Positions 35,368-46,394 are shown, counted from the stretch's first letter. The stretch is 56,527 nt of DNA from Streptomyces sp. SID8352 (GCF_009862265.1 NZ_WWGX01000081.1:1-56527); one strand, 5' to 3'. The notes: generated by a model from the letters alone, not told the origin. Numbers and translations: made by a program.

Positions 35368-35470
35368 ACCGCCCCCTTGGTGGCGTGTCGCCCCGCCCCA
35401 GCTTCCCCACGGGCCCCGCGATTTGGCACCCTGGACGGTCCGGGGGGATGCCCAGGAGGGGAAGACGACC

Positions 35471-36001
35471 ATGAGCGCGACGCAGACGGGACCACACACC
35501 GGCAGGGCCGACGACCCTCGATCCGGTGACCCCCGCATCGGCTGGAGCGCTTCCGAGGTCCCGCCCGCGCCCGTCCTGCGCCACCGCCGCGACGGCATCC
35601 TCCCCACGGTCGCCGCCGCCCTCTCGGTGCGGGGCACCACCCTCACCGGCACCGCCTCCCGCGCCGACGCGCCGCCCGCCCTGCACCATCTGGTGCAGGA
35701 CTTCCTGGACGCCCTCGGCAGCGGGCAGCGCGACCGCTCCACCGGGCGCTGCGCCGAGACCGTGCTGATCTCCCGGCACCTGGCCACCGCCGACGCGGCC
35801 CGCAGCAAGCGCGCCTCGCGCAAGCCGATGACCAACGGCGAGGCCCGCAAGGCGCTCAAGCACGCCAAGCTCACCACCCGCCGCATCCGCGAGGACGGCG
35901 ATCCCCTGCACGGCGCCTTCGCCTCACCCTGCCGCGCCTGCACCGCGCTCAGCGAGCACTTCGGCGTCCGCGTCGTCGACCCGGCCGACGGCGCCGGCTG
36001 A
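35471..36001 (+). CDS. YwqJ-family nucleic-acid deaminase-like protein
   Basis: This 176-residue protein belongs to the YwqJ branch of the deaminase superfamily. GRCAE (Cys94-Ala-Glu96) supplies one zinc ligand and the proton-shuttle glutamate. SPCRAC (Cys154, Cys157) supplies the other two ligands. The core helix LHHLVQDFLDAL precedes them. The catalytic set is therefore complete. Family members are toxin tips that deaminate nucleic acid bases, usually at the end of large secreted proteins. This one stands alone with no signal or trafficking domain. GGAGGGG lies upstream of the ATG at 35471. The SUKH-3 gene follows after 58 bases. Confidence 0.9.
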   Translation: MSATQTGPHTGRADDPRSGDPRIGWSASEVPPAPVLRHRRDGILPTVAAALSVRGTTLTGTASRADAPPALHHLVQDFLDALGSGQRDRSTGRCAETVLISRHLATADAARSKRASRKPMTNGEARKALKHAKLTTRRIREDGDPLHGAFASPCRACTALSEHFGVRVVDPADGAG

Positions 36002-36059
36002 CCGACCGGGCCCCCGGGCCCCGCCACCTCCCCCCACCACCTCGGACGAACCAGGGCAG

Positions 36060-36554
36060 ATGCACGCCGACCGCACCTCCACCACCCGCTTCCCCGTCCC
36101 CGTCGACGCCGCGCTGCGCGACGCCGGATGGCAGCCCGGCCGCTGGGACATCAAGCAGGCCGAGGTCTGGGCCGACACCCTGCGCGACCACACCTCGCCC
36201 GCCGGGCACCGCCACGCGGTGTTCCCCGCCGCGGTGGAGGCGTGGGCCGAGTTCGGCGGGCTGCGTCTGGCCCCCACGGGGCCCGGCCGCCGGATCGCCC
36301 CCGCCGTGCTCGACCTGGACCCCCTGCACGGCCTGCACATGGCACGCACCCTCGGGGACCTCGGGCGCGCGCTCGGCACGCAGACGTGCCCGCTGGGCGC
36401 CGAGCCCGGCAGCGGGTCCCTCCTCGCCATCGACGGGGAGGGCCGGGTCTACGCCCTCGACCACACCGGCGACTGGTACCTCGGCCCCGACATCGACACC
36501 GCGCTGACCGCCCTGGTGGCCGGCGCCCAGCCCACGCGCCTCACCACGGCCTGA
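36060..36554 (+). CDS. SUKH-3 family immunity protein
   Basis: This 164-residue protein has the SUKH-3 signature: LRDAGWQPGR near residue 20, AEVWADTLRD, AVEAWAEFGGL near 65, and SGSLLAIDGEGRVYALDHTG near 125. SUKH proteins bind and neutralise nucleic-acid-acting toxins, and SUKH-3 is typically paired with YwqJ deaminases, as here. The ribosome-binding site before the ATG is weak (GGGCAG), so the start is probable rather than certain. The cytosolic location fits an immunity role for the upstream deaminase. Confidence 0.9.
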   Translation: MHADRTSTTRFPVPVDAALRDAGWQPGRWDIKQAEVWADTLRDHTSPAGHRHAVFPAAVEAWAEFGGLRLAPTGPGRRIAPAVLDLDPLHGLHMARTLGDLGRALGTQTCPLGAEPGSGSLLAIDGEGRVYALDHTGDWYLGPDIDTALTALVAGAQPTRLTTA

Positions 36555-36951
36555 CCCAGCGCGGAGCAACCCGCCCGACGGGGCGGCCCGACGGCCCGGC
36601 GCGGGGCACCACGGCCCGGCGGGGGCACGAGGCCCGGGACCCGCGCCCGGCCCCTCGCAGCCGGACCCCGACGCGCCCGCCCGCCCACGCGCCGTCGGCA
36701 CGCACACCCGGCGGACCCGGCGGCACGCACGCGGCTCCGCCCGTCCGCCCGCCCGCCGCTCGCGGGCCACCCCCGCCACCCGGGGCCGTGGCCCGGACCG
36801 CACGGGGGCGACCGCCGACGCGCCGCCACCGTGCGCCACACCGCCCGCGCGGACCGCGCCAGCCGTGCCGACCCGCCCCCGCGGCTCCCGAAACCCGACG
36901 GCTATCGAAACCCCGTCGGCCCCGCACCGCCGTCCCACGCCGCCCGCAGGG
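36555..36951. other. Intergenic region downstream of the SUKH-3 and sensor kinase genes
   Basis: Convergent ends leave 397 bases without a supported gene. The segment 36570-36840 is extremely C/G-rich and repetitive (CCCGCC, CGCACG). A short inverted repeat CCGACGG/CCGTCGG (36895-36901 with 36913-36919) lies near the kinase stop and may help terminate it. Nothing else is recognisable. Confidence 0.5.
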
Positions 36952-38271
36952 CTACCGCGTCGACGCCGGAATCACCGCCGACACCCGGAAGCCCCCCGCG
37001 TCGGTCGGGCCCGACACGAAGACGCCGCCGAGCGCGGCCACCCGCTCCTTCATGCCCACCAGCCCGTTGCCGCCCGAGGGCAGCCCGGCCGAGGGGGACG
37101 CGCCGTCCGGCGGGGGCTCGTTCTCCACCTGCATGGCGATCTCCGACACCCGGTGCGCCAGCCGTACGTACGTCTTCGCGCCCCCCGCGTGCTTGTGCAC
37201 ATTGGTCAGTGCCTCCTGCACCACCCGGAACGCGGTCTGCTCGACCTCCGGCGCGTAGGGGCGCTGTGCCCCCTCGACCGACAGGGCGACCACCATCCCC
37301 GTGGCCGCCGACTGCCCGATCAGCTCCTCCAGCTCCGCCAGCGACGGCCCGTCGGCCGGGACGCCGACGCCCGCCGCCCGGGACGCCGCGGCGGCGGCCG
37401 CCGCGCCCACCGCGGCCAGCGGCACCGCCGGGCGTTCGGCGCGCACGCCGTCCCCGCCGCTGCGCAGCACCCCGAGCATCTCCCGCAGCTCCGTCAGCGC
37501 CTGCCGCCCCATGTCCCCCACCAGGGCCGCGTTGCGCACCGCCTTCTCCGGGTCCTTGCGGGCCACCGCCTGGAGCGCCGCCGCGTGCACCACCATCAGG
37601 CTCACCCGGTGGGCGACCACGTCGTGCATCTCGCGCGCGATCCGCGTCCGCTCCTCGTTGCGGGCCCACTGCGCCCGCTCCTCGGCCCGCTCCGCGAGCA
37701 GCTGCAGCTCCCGCTCCAGGCTGTCCGCGCGCTCCCGCAGGCTCTCCATCAGCCGCCGCCGCGCCCCCACGTACATGCCGAGCAGCAGCGGCGGGGCGGT
37801 CAGCCCCAGCGAGGTGGTGATCGAGGCGAACGGGACGAACCAGTCGCCGATGTCCAGGCCCTCGTGCGCCATGTCCTGCCGCACCCGCACGAACGTCACG
37901 ATCAGCGTGCCCAGCAGCGACATCCCCGCCAGCGAGCCGATGATCCGGCGCGGCAGCTCCGAGGCCGCCAGGGTGTAGAGGCCCACGACGACCAGCAGGA
38001 AGCCCATCTCGGCCGGGGTGATGGCGATGGCCACCAGCACCACCGCGATCGGCCATCTGCGCCGCAGCACCAGCGCCGACCCGGCCAGCGCGCCGAAGGC
38101 GACCCCCGCCGCCACCGGGATCCCGGCCTCCCCCGCGAAGGAGACCCCCTGCCACCCGCACTCCAGGGCGGACGCGGCCCCCAGGCACAGATCCAGAGCC
38201 GCCGCGCGCCGCCGGCCCCACCAGCAGGGCCCGCCACGGGCCGGTGCGTGGTGTTCCCCCGTCGTGGTCAT
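36952..38271 (-). CDS. Orphan sensor histidine kinase (NarL-type, HisKA_3)
   Basis: This 439-residue membrane kinase has about six hydrophobic helices in its first 180 residues. The dimerisation/phosphoacceptor box is REMHDVVAHRVSLMVVHA, with the histidine of the DesK/NarX class. The ATP-binding domain has the N box EALTNVHKHAGG and G box GNGLVGMKERVAALGG. A Pro/Ser/Gly insertion (PPPDGASPSAGLPSGG) lies before the G box. No response regulator gene adjoins it, so the partner is encoded elsewhere. The start at 38271 has a weak GGGTGGG site. Confidence 0.9.
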   Translation of the reverse strand: MTTTGEHHAPARGGPCWWGRRRAAALDLCLGAASALECGWQGVSFAGEAGIPVAAGVAFGALAGSALVLRRRWPIAVVLVAIAITPAEMGFLLVVVGLYTLAASELPRRIIGSLAGMSLLGTLIVTFVRVRQDMAHEGLDIGDWFVPFASITTSLGLTAPPLLLGMYVGARRRLMESLRERADSLERELQLLAERAEERAQWARNEERTRIAREMHDVVAHRVSLMVVHAAALQAVARKDPEKAVRNAALVGDMGRQALTELREMLGVLRSGGDGVRAERPAVPLAAVGAAAAAAASRAAGVGVPADGPSLAELEELIGQSAATGMVVALSVEGAQRPYAPEVEQTAFRVVQEALTNVHKHAGGAKTYVRLAHRVSEIAMQVENEPPPDGASPSAGLPSGGNGLVGMKERVAALGGVFVSGPTDAGGFRVSAVIPASTR

Positions 38272-38466
38272 ACACCCACCCTACGGGCGCTCCCCACCGC
38301 TTTCCGATGACTTTCCCGAAGCGATACGACGCGATAGCCCGCGAACCGGTCACGGCCGCCGCGGGGACCCCGCGGGCACCGCCGGGGACGGCCCGGAAGG
38401 CGGGTGCGCGGGGGCGGGAATCGTGACATACACGCGGGCGCGACTCCGGTAAGGTCTGAGGCGCCG

Positions 38467-38539
38467 TCCCCCGTGGTGTAACTGGCAGCACACTGGTTTT
38501 TGGTACCAGCAGGACAAGGTTCGAATCCTTGCGGGGGAG
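38467..38539 (+). tRNA. tRNA-Gln (anticodon TTG)
   Basis: A full cloverleaf is visible. Acceptor arms TCCCCCG (38467-38473) and CGGGGGA (38532-38538) are followed by discriminator G and an encoded CCA (38540-38542). The anticodon stem CTGGT/ACCAG frames the loop TTTTGGT with anticodon TTG, reading CAA. The T loop TTCGAAT is present. A strong hairpin follows 18 bases downstream. Confidence 0.96.
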
Positions 38540-38559
38540 CCACCGCACACCCCTTTCCC

Positions 38560-38602
38560 GTCCGGGCCCCGGGCGGCGCCCGGCGCCGCCCGGGGCCCGG
38601 AC
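38560..38602 (+). terminator. Terminator of tRNA-Gln, 43-base near-perfect palindrome
   Basis: Arms 38560-38580 and 38582-38602 are complementary over all 21 positions with a single base between them. It lies just after the tRNA and before the glmU leader. Confidence 0.85.
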
Positions 38603-38675
38603 GCGTACCCGGCCCGGACCACCCCGGTATCCTGCGGATGTCCGACCCCTCCCCCCCGAAGCCGAAGGGCATCCC

Positions 38676-40124
38676 GTGAGCGCCAATCGCCCGGCAGCCG
38701 TCGTCGTTCTCGCAGCGGGTGGGGGCACCCGCATGAAATCGGCCACACCCAAGGTCCTCCACGAGCTGTGCGGACGGTCCCTCGTCGGACACGTGCTCGC
38801 CGCCGCGGACGAGCTGGAGCCGGAGCACCTGGTCGTCGTCGTGGGTCACGCCCGCGAGCAGGTCACCGCGCACCTCGCCGCGACCCACCCCGCCGCGCGC
38901 ACCGCCGTGCAGGAGACGCAGAACGGCACCGGGCACGCCGTGCGGACCGCCCTGGAGTCCCTCGGCGGCACCGTCGACGGCACCGTGGTCGTGGTCTGCG
39001 GCGACACCCCGCTGCTGACCGGCGGGACCCTGCGCGCCCTCGCGGACGTCCACACCGCCGACGGCAACGCGGTGACCGTGCTGACCGCCGAGGTGCCGGA
39101 CGCGACGGGCTACGGCCGGATCGTGCGCGACGGGGCGTCGGGCGCGGTGACCGCGATCGTGGAGCACAAGGACGCCTCGGAGACGCAGCGCGCCGTCCGC
39201 GAGATCAACTCGGGGGTGTTCGCCTTCGACGGGCGGCTGCTCGCGGAGGCGCTGGGCAAGGTGCGCACCGACAACAGCCAGGGCGAGGAGTACCTCACCG
39301 ACGTGCTCGGCATCCTGCGCGAGGCGGGCCACCGCGCGGGCGCCTGCGTGGCCGCCGACCACCGGGAGATCGCCGGCATCAACAACCGGGTGCAGCTCGC
39401 CGAGGCCCGCCGGGCCCTCAACGACCGGCTGCTGGAGCGGGCGATGCTGGCCGGCGTGACCGTCGTGGACCCGGCGACCACCTGGGTCGACGTGACGGTC
39501 GCCTTCGAGCAGGACGTGGTGGTCCACCCGGGCACCCAGCTCCTCGGGGCGACGCGGCTGGCCGAGGGCGCCGAGGTCGGGCCGAACACCCGGCTGACCG
39601 GCACCGCGGTGGGCGCGGGCGCCCGGGTGGACAACACGGTGGCGCTGGACGCCGAGGTCGGCCCGGGGGCGACGGTGGGGCCGTTCGCCTATCTGCGGCC
39701 CGGCACCCGGCTGGGCGCGGGGGCGAAGATCGGCACGTACGTCGAGACGAAGAACGCCTCGATCGGGGAGGGCACGAAGGTCCCGCACCTCTCCTACGTG
39801 GGGGACGCGACGATCGGCGACCACACCAACATCGGCGCGGCGAGCGTGTTCGTGAACTACGACGGGGAGAGCAAGCACCACACGACCATCGGGTCGCACT
39901 GCAAGACGGGCTCGGACAACATGTTCGTGGCGCCCGTCACGGTCGGGGACGGCGCCTACACCGCCGCCGGATCGGTGATCACGAAGGACGTTCCGCCCGG
40001 CTCCCTGGCCGTGGCCCGTGGTCAGCAGCGCAACATCGACGGCTGGGTGGCCCGCAAGCGTCCCGGGAGCGCGGCGGCGAAGGCGGCCGAGGCGGCGTCC
40101 CGGGAGCCGGCCGGCGAGAGCTGA
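38676..40124 (+). CDS. glmU: Bifunctional GlmU (GlcN-1-P acetyltransferase / UDP-GlcNAc pyrophosphorylase)
   Basis: This 482-residue enzyme makes UDP-N-acetylglucosamine, the precursor of peptidoglycan. The N-terminal uridyltransferase domain starts with VVLAAGGGTRMKS and contains VVCGDTPLL. The C-terminal left-handed beta-helix acetyltransferase has hexapeptide repeats and the conserved FVNYDGESKHHTTIG and GSHCKTGSDN. The GTG at 38676 (AAGGG seven bases upstream) precedes the conserved N-terminus. The gene heads the conserved group glmU-prs-rplY-pth. Confidence 0.97.
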   Translation: MSANRPAAVVVLAAGGGTRMKSATPKVLHELCGRSLVGHVLAAADELEPEHLVVVVGHAREQVTAHLAATHPAARTAVQETQNGTGHAVRTALESLGGTVDGTVVVVCGDTPLLTGGTLRALADVHTADGNAVTVLTAEVPDATGYGRIVRDGASGAVTAIVEHKDASETQRAVREINSGVFAFDGRLLAEALGKVRTDNSQGEEYLTDVLGILREAGHRAGACVAADHREIAGINNRVQLAEARRALNDRLLERAMLAGVTVVDPATTWVDVTVAFEQDVVVHPGTQLLGATRLAEGAEVGPNTRLTGTAVGAGARVDNTVALDAEVGPGATVGPFAYLRPGTRLGAGAKIGTYVETKNASIGEGTKVPHLSYVGDATIGDHTNIGAASVFVNYDGESKHHTTIGSHCKTGSDNMFVAPVTVGDGAYTAAGSVITKDVPPGSLAVARGQQRNIDGWVARKRPGSAAAKAAEAASREPAGES

Positions 40125-40204
40125 CCGGAAACGGCCGTCCCGATCGGGGCGTACCGTGATATGTGCACACTCGCACCCCCACCCACCTCTGAGGAGAAAG
40201 TGCT

Positions 40205-41179
40205 GTGACCGGGATCAAGACGACCGGCCAGAAGAAAATGATGTTCTTCTCCGGCCGCGCCCACCCCGAGCTTGCCGAGGAGGTCGCCCACCAGCTTGGT
40301 GTCGGGGTCGTACCGACGAAGGCCTTCGATTTCGCCAACGGTGAGATCTACGTGCGGTATCAGGAGTCGGCGCGCGGCGCGGACTGTTTCCTGATCCAGA
40401 GCCACACGGCGCCGATCAACAAGTGGATCATGGAGCAGCTCATCATGATCGACGCGCTCAAGCGCGCGTCGGCCCGCTCCATCACCGTGATCGTGCCGTT
40501 CTACGGGTACGCGCGCCAGGACAAGAAGCACCGCGGACGCGAACCGATCTCGGCGCGTCTGATCGCGGACCTGATGAAGACGGCGGGTGCGGACCGCATC
40601 CTGACCGTGGACCTGCACACGGACCAGATCCAGGGCTTCTTCGACGGTCCGGTGGACCACCTGTTCGCGCTGCCGCTGCTGGCGGACTACGTGGGCGCCA
40701 AGGTGGACCGCGCCAAGCTGACCGTGGTCTCCCCGGACGCCGGCCGGGTGCGGGTCGCGGACCGCTGGTGCGACCGGCTGGGCGCGCCGCTGGCGATCGT
40801 GCACAAGCGGCGCGACAAGGACGTGGCGAACCAGGTGACGGTGCACGAGGTCGTCGGCCACGTCCAGGGCCGGATCTGCGTACTGGTCGACGACATGATC
40901 GACACCGGCGGCACCATCTGCGCGGCGGCGGACGCCCTGTTCGCGCACGGCGCCGAGGACGTCATCGTGACCGCGACGCACGGTGTGCTGTCGGGTCCGG
41001 CGGCGGACCGGCTGAAGAACTCCAAGGTGAGCGAGTTCGTGTTCACGGACACCCTGCCGACGCCGAACGAGCTGGAGCTGGACAAGATCACCGTGCTGTC
41101 GATCGCACCGACGATCGCCCGCGCCGTGCGCGAGGTCTTCGAGGACGGTTCGGTGACGAGCCTGTTCGACGAGCAGTAA
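40205..41179 (+). CDS. prs: Ribose-phosphate pyrophosphokinase (PRPP synthetase)
   Basis: This 324-residue enzyme forms PRPP from ribose-5-phosphate and ATP for purine, pyrimidine, histidine and tryptophan synthesis. Landmarks are FFSGRAHPELAEEVA, the flexible-loop region YGYARQDKKHRGREPIS, VDLHTDQIQGFFDGPVDHL and the PRPP-binding loop LVDDMIDTGGT. The GTG start at 40205 has GGAG ten bases upstream. It lies 80 bases after glmU, and a large hairpin with an embedded promoter follows. Confidence 0.97.
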   Translation: MTGIKTTGQKKMMFFSGRAHPELAEEVAHQLGVGVVPTKAFDFANGEIYVRYQESARGADCFLIQSHTAPINKWIMEQLIMIDALKRASARSITVIVPFYGYARQDKKHRGREPISARLIADLMKTAGADRILTVDLHTDQIQGFFDGPVDHLFALPLLADYVGAKVDRAKLTVVSPDAGRVRVADRWCDRLGAPLAIVHKRRDKDVANQVTVHEVVGHVQGRICVLVDDMIDTGGTICAAADALFAHGAEDVIVTATHGVLSGPAADRLKNSKVSEFVFTDTLPTPNELELDKITVLSIAPTIARAVREVFEDGSVTSLFDEQ

Positions 41180-41205
41180 GGGTTCTGCTGCGGCCCGTGA
41201 TCGTT

Positions 41206-41235
41206 TTGGGTACGGCCTCCCTCTCCGAGTAGACT
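41206..41235 (+). promoter_or_regulatory. Candidate rplY promoter inside a hairpin
   Basis: TTGGGT (41206-41211) and TAGACT (41230-41235) are 18 bases apart, a fair housekeeping promoter 140 bases upstream of rplY. The -10 box lies in the loop of the prs terminator hairpin, so terminator and promoter overlap. Confidence 0.5.
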
Positions 41236-41267
41236 GCCCCAGTTGCTCGGCGAGGGAGGCCGTACCC
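41208..41267 (+). terminator. Large hairpin between prs and rplY
   Basis: Perfect 16-base arms (41208-41223 and 41252-41267) continue, after one mismatch, into a further 5-base-pair stem (41225-41229 with 41246-41250). The loop is 16 bases. It starts 28 bases after the prs stop. Confidence 0.8.
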
Positions 41268-41375
41268 GTTCCGGAGGATTCCGACGGTGCGGCGGTCCGT
41301 TATCGACGCGCTCTTCGTAGCAGGCCGTTCGTGGCCGGGTGACCACGTCCGTTCCGCTTTCCACGAGGAGTGAAC

Positions 41376-41957
41376 ATGTCCGAGGTGAAGATCGCCGTCG
41401 AGACCCGCAGCGAGTTCGGCAAGGGCGCCGCCCGCCGTATCCGCCGCGAGAACAAGGTCCCGGGTGTCGTCTACGAGTTCGGCCTGGAGCCGCTGCACGT
41501 GTCCCTGCCGGGCCACGAGCTGTCGCTGGCGCTGCGCACCCCGAACGTCCTGATCGAGCTGGTCATCGACGGCGAGCGCAGCCAGCTCGTCATCCCCAAG
41601 GCCGTGCAGCGCGACCCGCTGAAGGGCTTCCTGGAGCACGTCGACCTGCTCATGGTCAAGCGCGGCGAGAAGGTCCAGGTCGAGATCCCGGTCCAGGCCG
41701 AGGGCGAGCTGGCCCCCGGCGGCAACCTGCTGGAGCACGTGCTCTCCGCGCTGCCGGTCGAGGCCGAGGCCACCCGCATCCCCGACTACCTCACGGTGTC
41801 GGTGGCGGGTCTGGAGGCCGGTGCCGCGATCCAGGCCAAGGACATCGAGCTGCCCGCCGGTGTGACCCTGGCCGTCGACGGCGACGAGGTCGTCCTCCAG
41901 GTCCTGGCCGCGCAGGCCGAGGAGGCCTCCGCCGACGCCGAGGGCGACGAGGCCTGA
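41376..41957 (+). CDS. rplY: 50S ribosomal protein L25 (CTC form)
   Basis: This 193-residue protein binds 5S rRNA. The N-terminal L25 domain (KIAVETRSEFGKGAARRIRR, VPGVVY) is followed by the beta-rich CTC/TL5 C-terminal domain (PVQAEGELAPGGNL to EVVLQVLA). The tail is acidic. The long form is usual in Actinobacteria and was first described as general stress protein Ctc in Bacillus. The ATG at 41376 has GAGGAG five bases upstream. It is probably transcribed from its own promoter, with pth following. Confidence 0.96.
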   Translation: MSEVKIAVETRSEFGKGAARRIRRENKVPGVVYEFGLEPLHVSLPGHELSLALRTPNVLIELVIDGERSQLVIPKAVQRDPLKGFLEHVDLLMVKRGEKVQVEIPVQAEGELAPGGNLLEHVLSALPVEAEATRIPDYLTVSVAGLEAGAAIQAKDIELPAGVTLAVDGDEVVLQVLAAQAEEASADAEGDEA

Positions 41958-42038
41958 TCCGCCCGCGCTCACCGTTCGGTCGGCCGCTGTTCTCGCGCGA
42001 GGGCAGCGGCCGACCTGCTGTGTGAAGGAGACATGGAC

Positions 42039-42635
42039 GTGACGACGGACGCGGACGGCCCCTGGCTGGTGGCCGGACTCGGCAACCCGGGACCGGACTA
42101 CGCGATGAACCGGCACAACGTCGGCTTCATGGTGGCGGACCTGCTGGCCGAGCGGATCGGGGCCCGGTTCAAGCGGCACGGCAAGGCACAGGCCCAGGTG
42201 GTGGAGGGGCGGATCGGTCCGCCCGGACCCGCCGGACGCCGGGTGGTCCTGGCCAAGCCGATGTCGTACATGAACCTGTCGGGCGGCCCGGTGAACGCGC
42301 TGCGGGACTTCTACAAGGTCCCGGTGGCGCGCATCGTGGCGGTCCACGACGAACTGGACATCGACTACGGGGTGCTGCGGCTGAAGCTGGGCGGCGGCGA
42401 CAACGGGCACAACGGGCTGAAGTCGATGACGAAGGCGATGGGCCCGGAGTACCACCGGGTCCGGTTCGGCATCGGCCGCCCGCCGGGGCGGATGCAGGTG
42501 GCCGACTTCGTCCTGAAGGACTTCGCGGCGGCCGAGCGCAAGGAGCTGGACTACTTCGTCGACCGGGCGGCCGACGCGGTGGAGTGCCTGGTGACCGAGG
42601 GACTGGAGCGGGCGCAGAGCGCCTACAACTCCTGA
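42039..42635 (+). CDS. pth: Peptidyl-tRNA hydrolase
   Basis: This protein of about 198 residues releases tRNA from prematurely dropped peptidyl-tRNA. The active-site histidine is in MNRHNVGFMV. Other conserved segments are LAKPMSYMNLSGGPV, VHDELDIDYGVLRLKLGGG and NGHNGLKS. The GTG at 42039 is chosen because AAGGAG lies eight bases upstream; the ATG at 42033 is only two bases from it but would add just two residues. The gene follows rplY by about 80 bases. Confidence 0.96.
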   Translation: MTTDADGPWLVAGLGNPGPDYAMNRHNVGFMVADLLAERIGARFKRHGKAQAQVVEGRIGPPGPAGRRVVLAKPMSYMNLSGGPVNALRDFYKVPVARIVAVHDELDIDYGVLRLKLGGGDNGHNGLKSMTKAMGPEYHRVRFGIGRPPGRMQVADFVLKDFAAAERKELDYFVDRAADAVECLVTEGLERAQSAYNS

Positions 42636-42725
42636 CGGCCGCGTTCCGGTCGCCCCGCGCGTACGACTCCTGACGGTGCGTTCCGGTCGCCCCGCGCGGG
42701 TTGACCGGGCGTGGGGGCATGGCCA

Positions 42726-43289
42726 ATGATCCCGGCCATGCCCCCGCCCTCCCCGTCCGCCGCCGTCCCCCGTCCCCGCCGGGCGGCGCACCGCACCCGC
42801 CGGGCCGCGCCGCGCCGGGCGGTCCGGGTCTCGCGGGCCGCGCTGCGGTTCGGCCGGGTCGCGTCGATGGCGGTGGTCACGGCGTTGATCCTGGTCGCCG
42901 GGGTGTGGGCGTCGTGGGGGACGGCGCAGCACGTGATGCTGACCAAGGGCCGCGAGCACGGCACCGTGGAGGTGGCCCGGTGCGTCGACGGCGTGTGCAG
43001 CGGCCGCTACACGCCCGCGTCGGCGGGCTCGCGGGAGCGGTCGGCCGTGGTCATCGAGGACTCGGTGGCGGTGGCGCCGGACCGGACGTACTCGGTCGTC
43101 GTCAAGCCGGGCAGCGACCAGGTGGTCCGCTCGGGCCCGGCCGGGGTGCTCCACGCCTGGGCGCCGCTGGGCGGGGCGCTGCTGCTGGCGTCGGTGGTGG
43201 TGGCGGGCGGCCTGCGCCGCACCCGCGCGGCCCAGGTGCTGGCCGGAGCCGGGGCGCTCCTGCTGACGGCGGCCTTCCTGGCGCTCTGA
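42726..43289 (+). CDS. Putative membrane protein with extracytoplasmic domain
   Basis: This protein of about 187 residues is not of a named family. A basic, Arg-rich cytoplasmic N-terminus of 45 residues precedes a transmembrane helix (MAVVTALILVAGVWASWG). A 75-residue external domain follows, with two cysteines (ARCVDGVCSG). Two further hydrophobic segments, separated by a basic RRTR turn, complete the protein. Starts at 42711 (GTG), 42726 (ATG, GGGGG upstream) and 42738 are all possible. It is convergent with ppc across a strong shared terminator. Confidence 0.7.
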   Translation: MIPAMPPPSPSAAVPRPRRAAHRTRRAAPRRAVRVSRAALRFGRVASMAVVTALILVAGVWASWGTAQHVMLTKGREHGTVEVARCVDGVCSGRYTPASAGSRERSAVVIEDSVAVAPDRTYSVVVKPGSDQVVRSGPAGVLHAWAPLGGALLLASVVVAGGLRRTRAAQVLAGAGALLLTAAFLAL

Positions 43290-43311
43290 GTCCCGCACCG
43301 CACGCGGCACG

Positions 43312-43352
43312 GCGGTGCCCCCGCGCCCACCCGGAGCACGGGGGCACCGCCT
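43312..43352. terminator. Bidirectional terminator between the membrane protein gene and ppc
   Basis: A perfect 13-base-pair stem (43312-43324 with 43340-43352) and a 15-base loop lie between convergent stop codons, 23 bases from one and 17 from the other. Confidence 0.85.
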
Positions 43353-43368
43353 GTGCGGGGCGGGCCGG

Positions 43369-46104
<2,736 letters not shown>

Positions 46105-46301
46105 AGGTGCGGCTCCTTGCAGTGGTGAAGCTCGTCTGGGAGGGGACCCGGACGGCGTCTCGCGCGGCGGGCACCGCATACGGGGCGGGACGTCCGGGAA
46201 GTATTCAGAGCGGACCGCGCTGTCCGACCGGTCTCCAGGATAGGTGTCGGCCGGGACGCGCAGGCTCTGGGGCTCTTGCCGCGGGGGGGCGCGCTGCCAT
46301 A

Positions 46302-46332
46302 CTTACGTCGCCGTAGGTTACGGACCCGTAGG
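46302..46332. promoter_or_regulatory. Candidate operator of the desaturase-TetR operon
   Basis: Alternating half-sites CTTACG, CCGTA, TACGG and CCGTA occupy 46302-46330 and form two overlapping inverted repeats (CCGTA-3-TACGG and TACGG-2-CCGTA). A promoter, TTGCCG (46276-46281) and TACTTA (46300-46305), 18 bases apart, overlaps its left edge. The co-transcribed TetR is the obvious candidate regulator. Confidence 0.6.
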
Positions 46333-46394
46333 AAAGTGCGGGCGGCTCCGCGACCCGGCACCGCCCCAGACCCTCGACCCCCCAGGGGACACGC

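Noticed and set aside
36952..38271. Sensor kinase paired with the response regulator at 49278
   Set aside because: They are 11 kb apart with unrelated genes between, so pairing cannot be concluded from the sequence.
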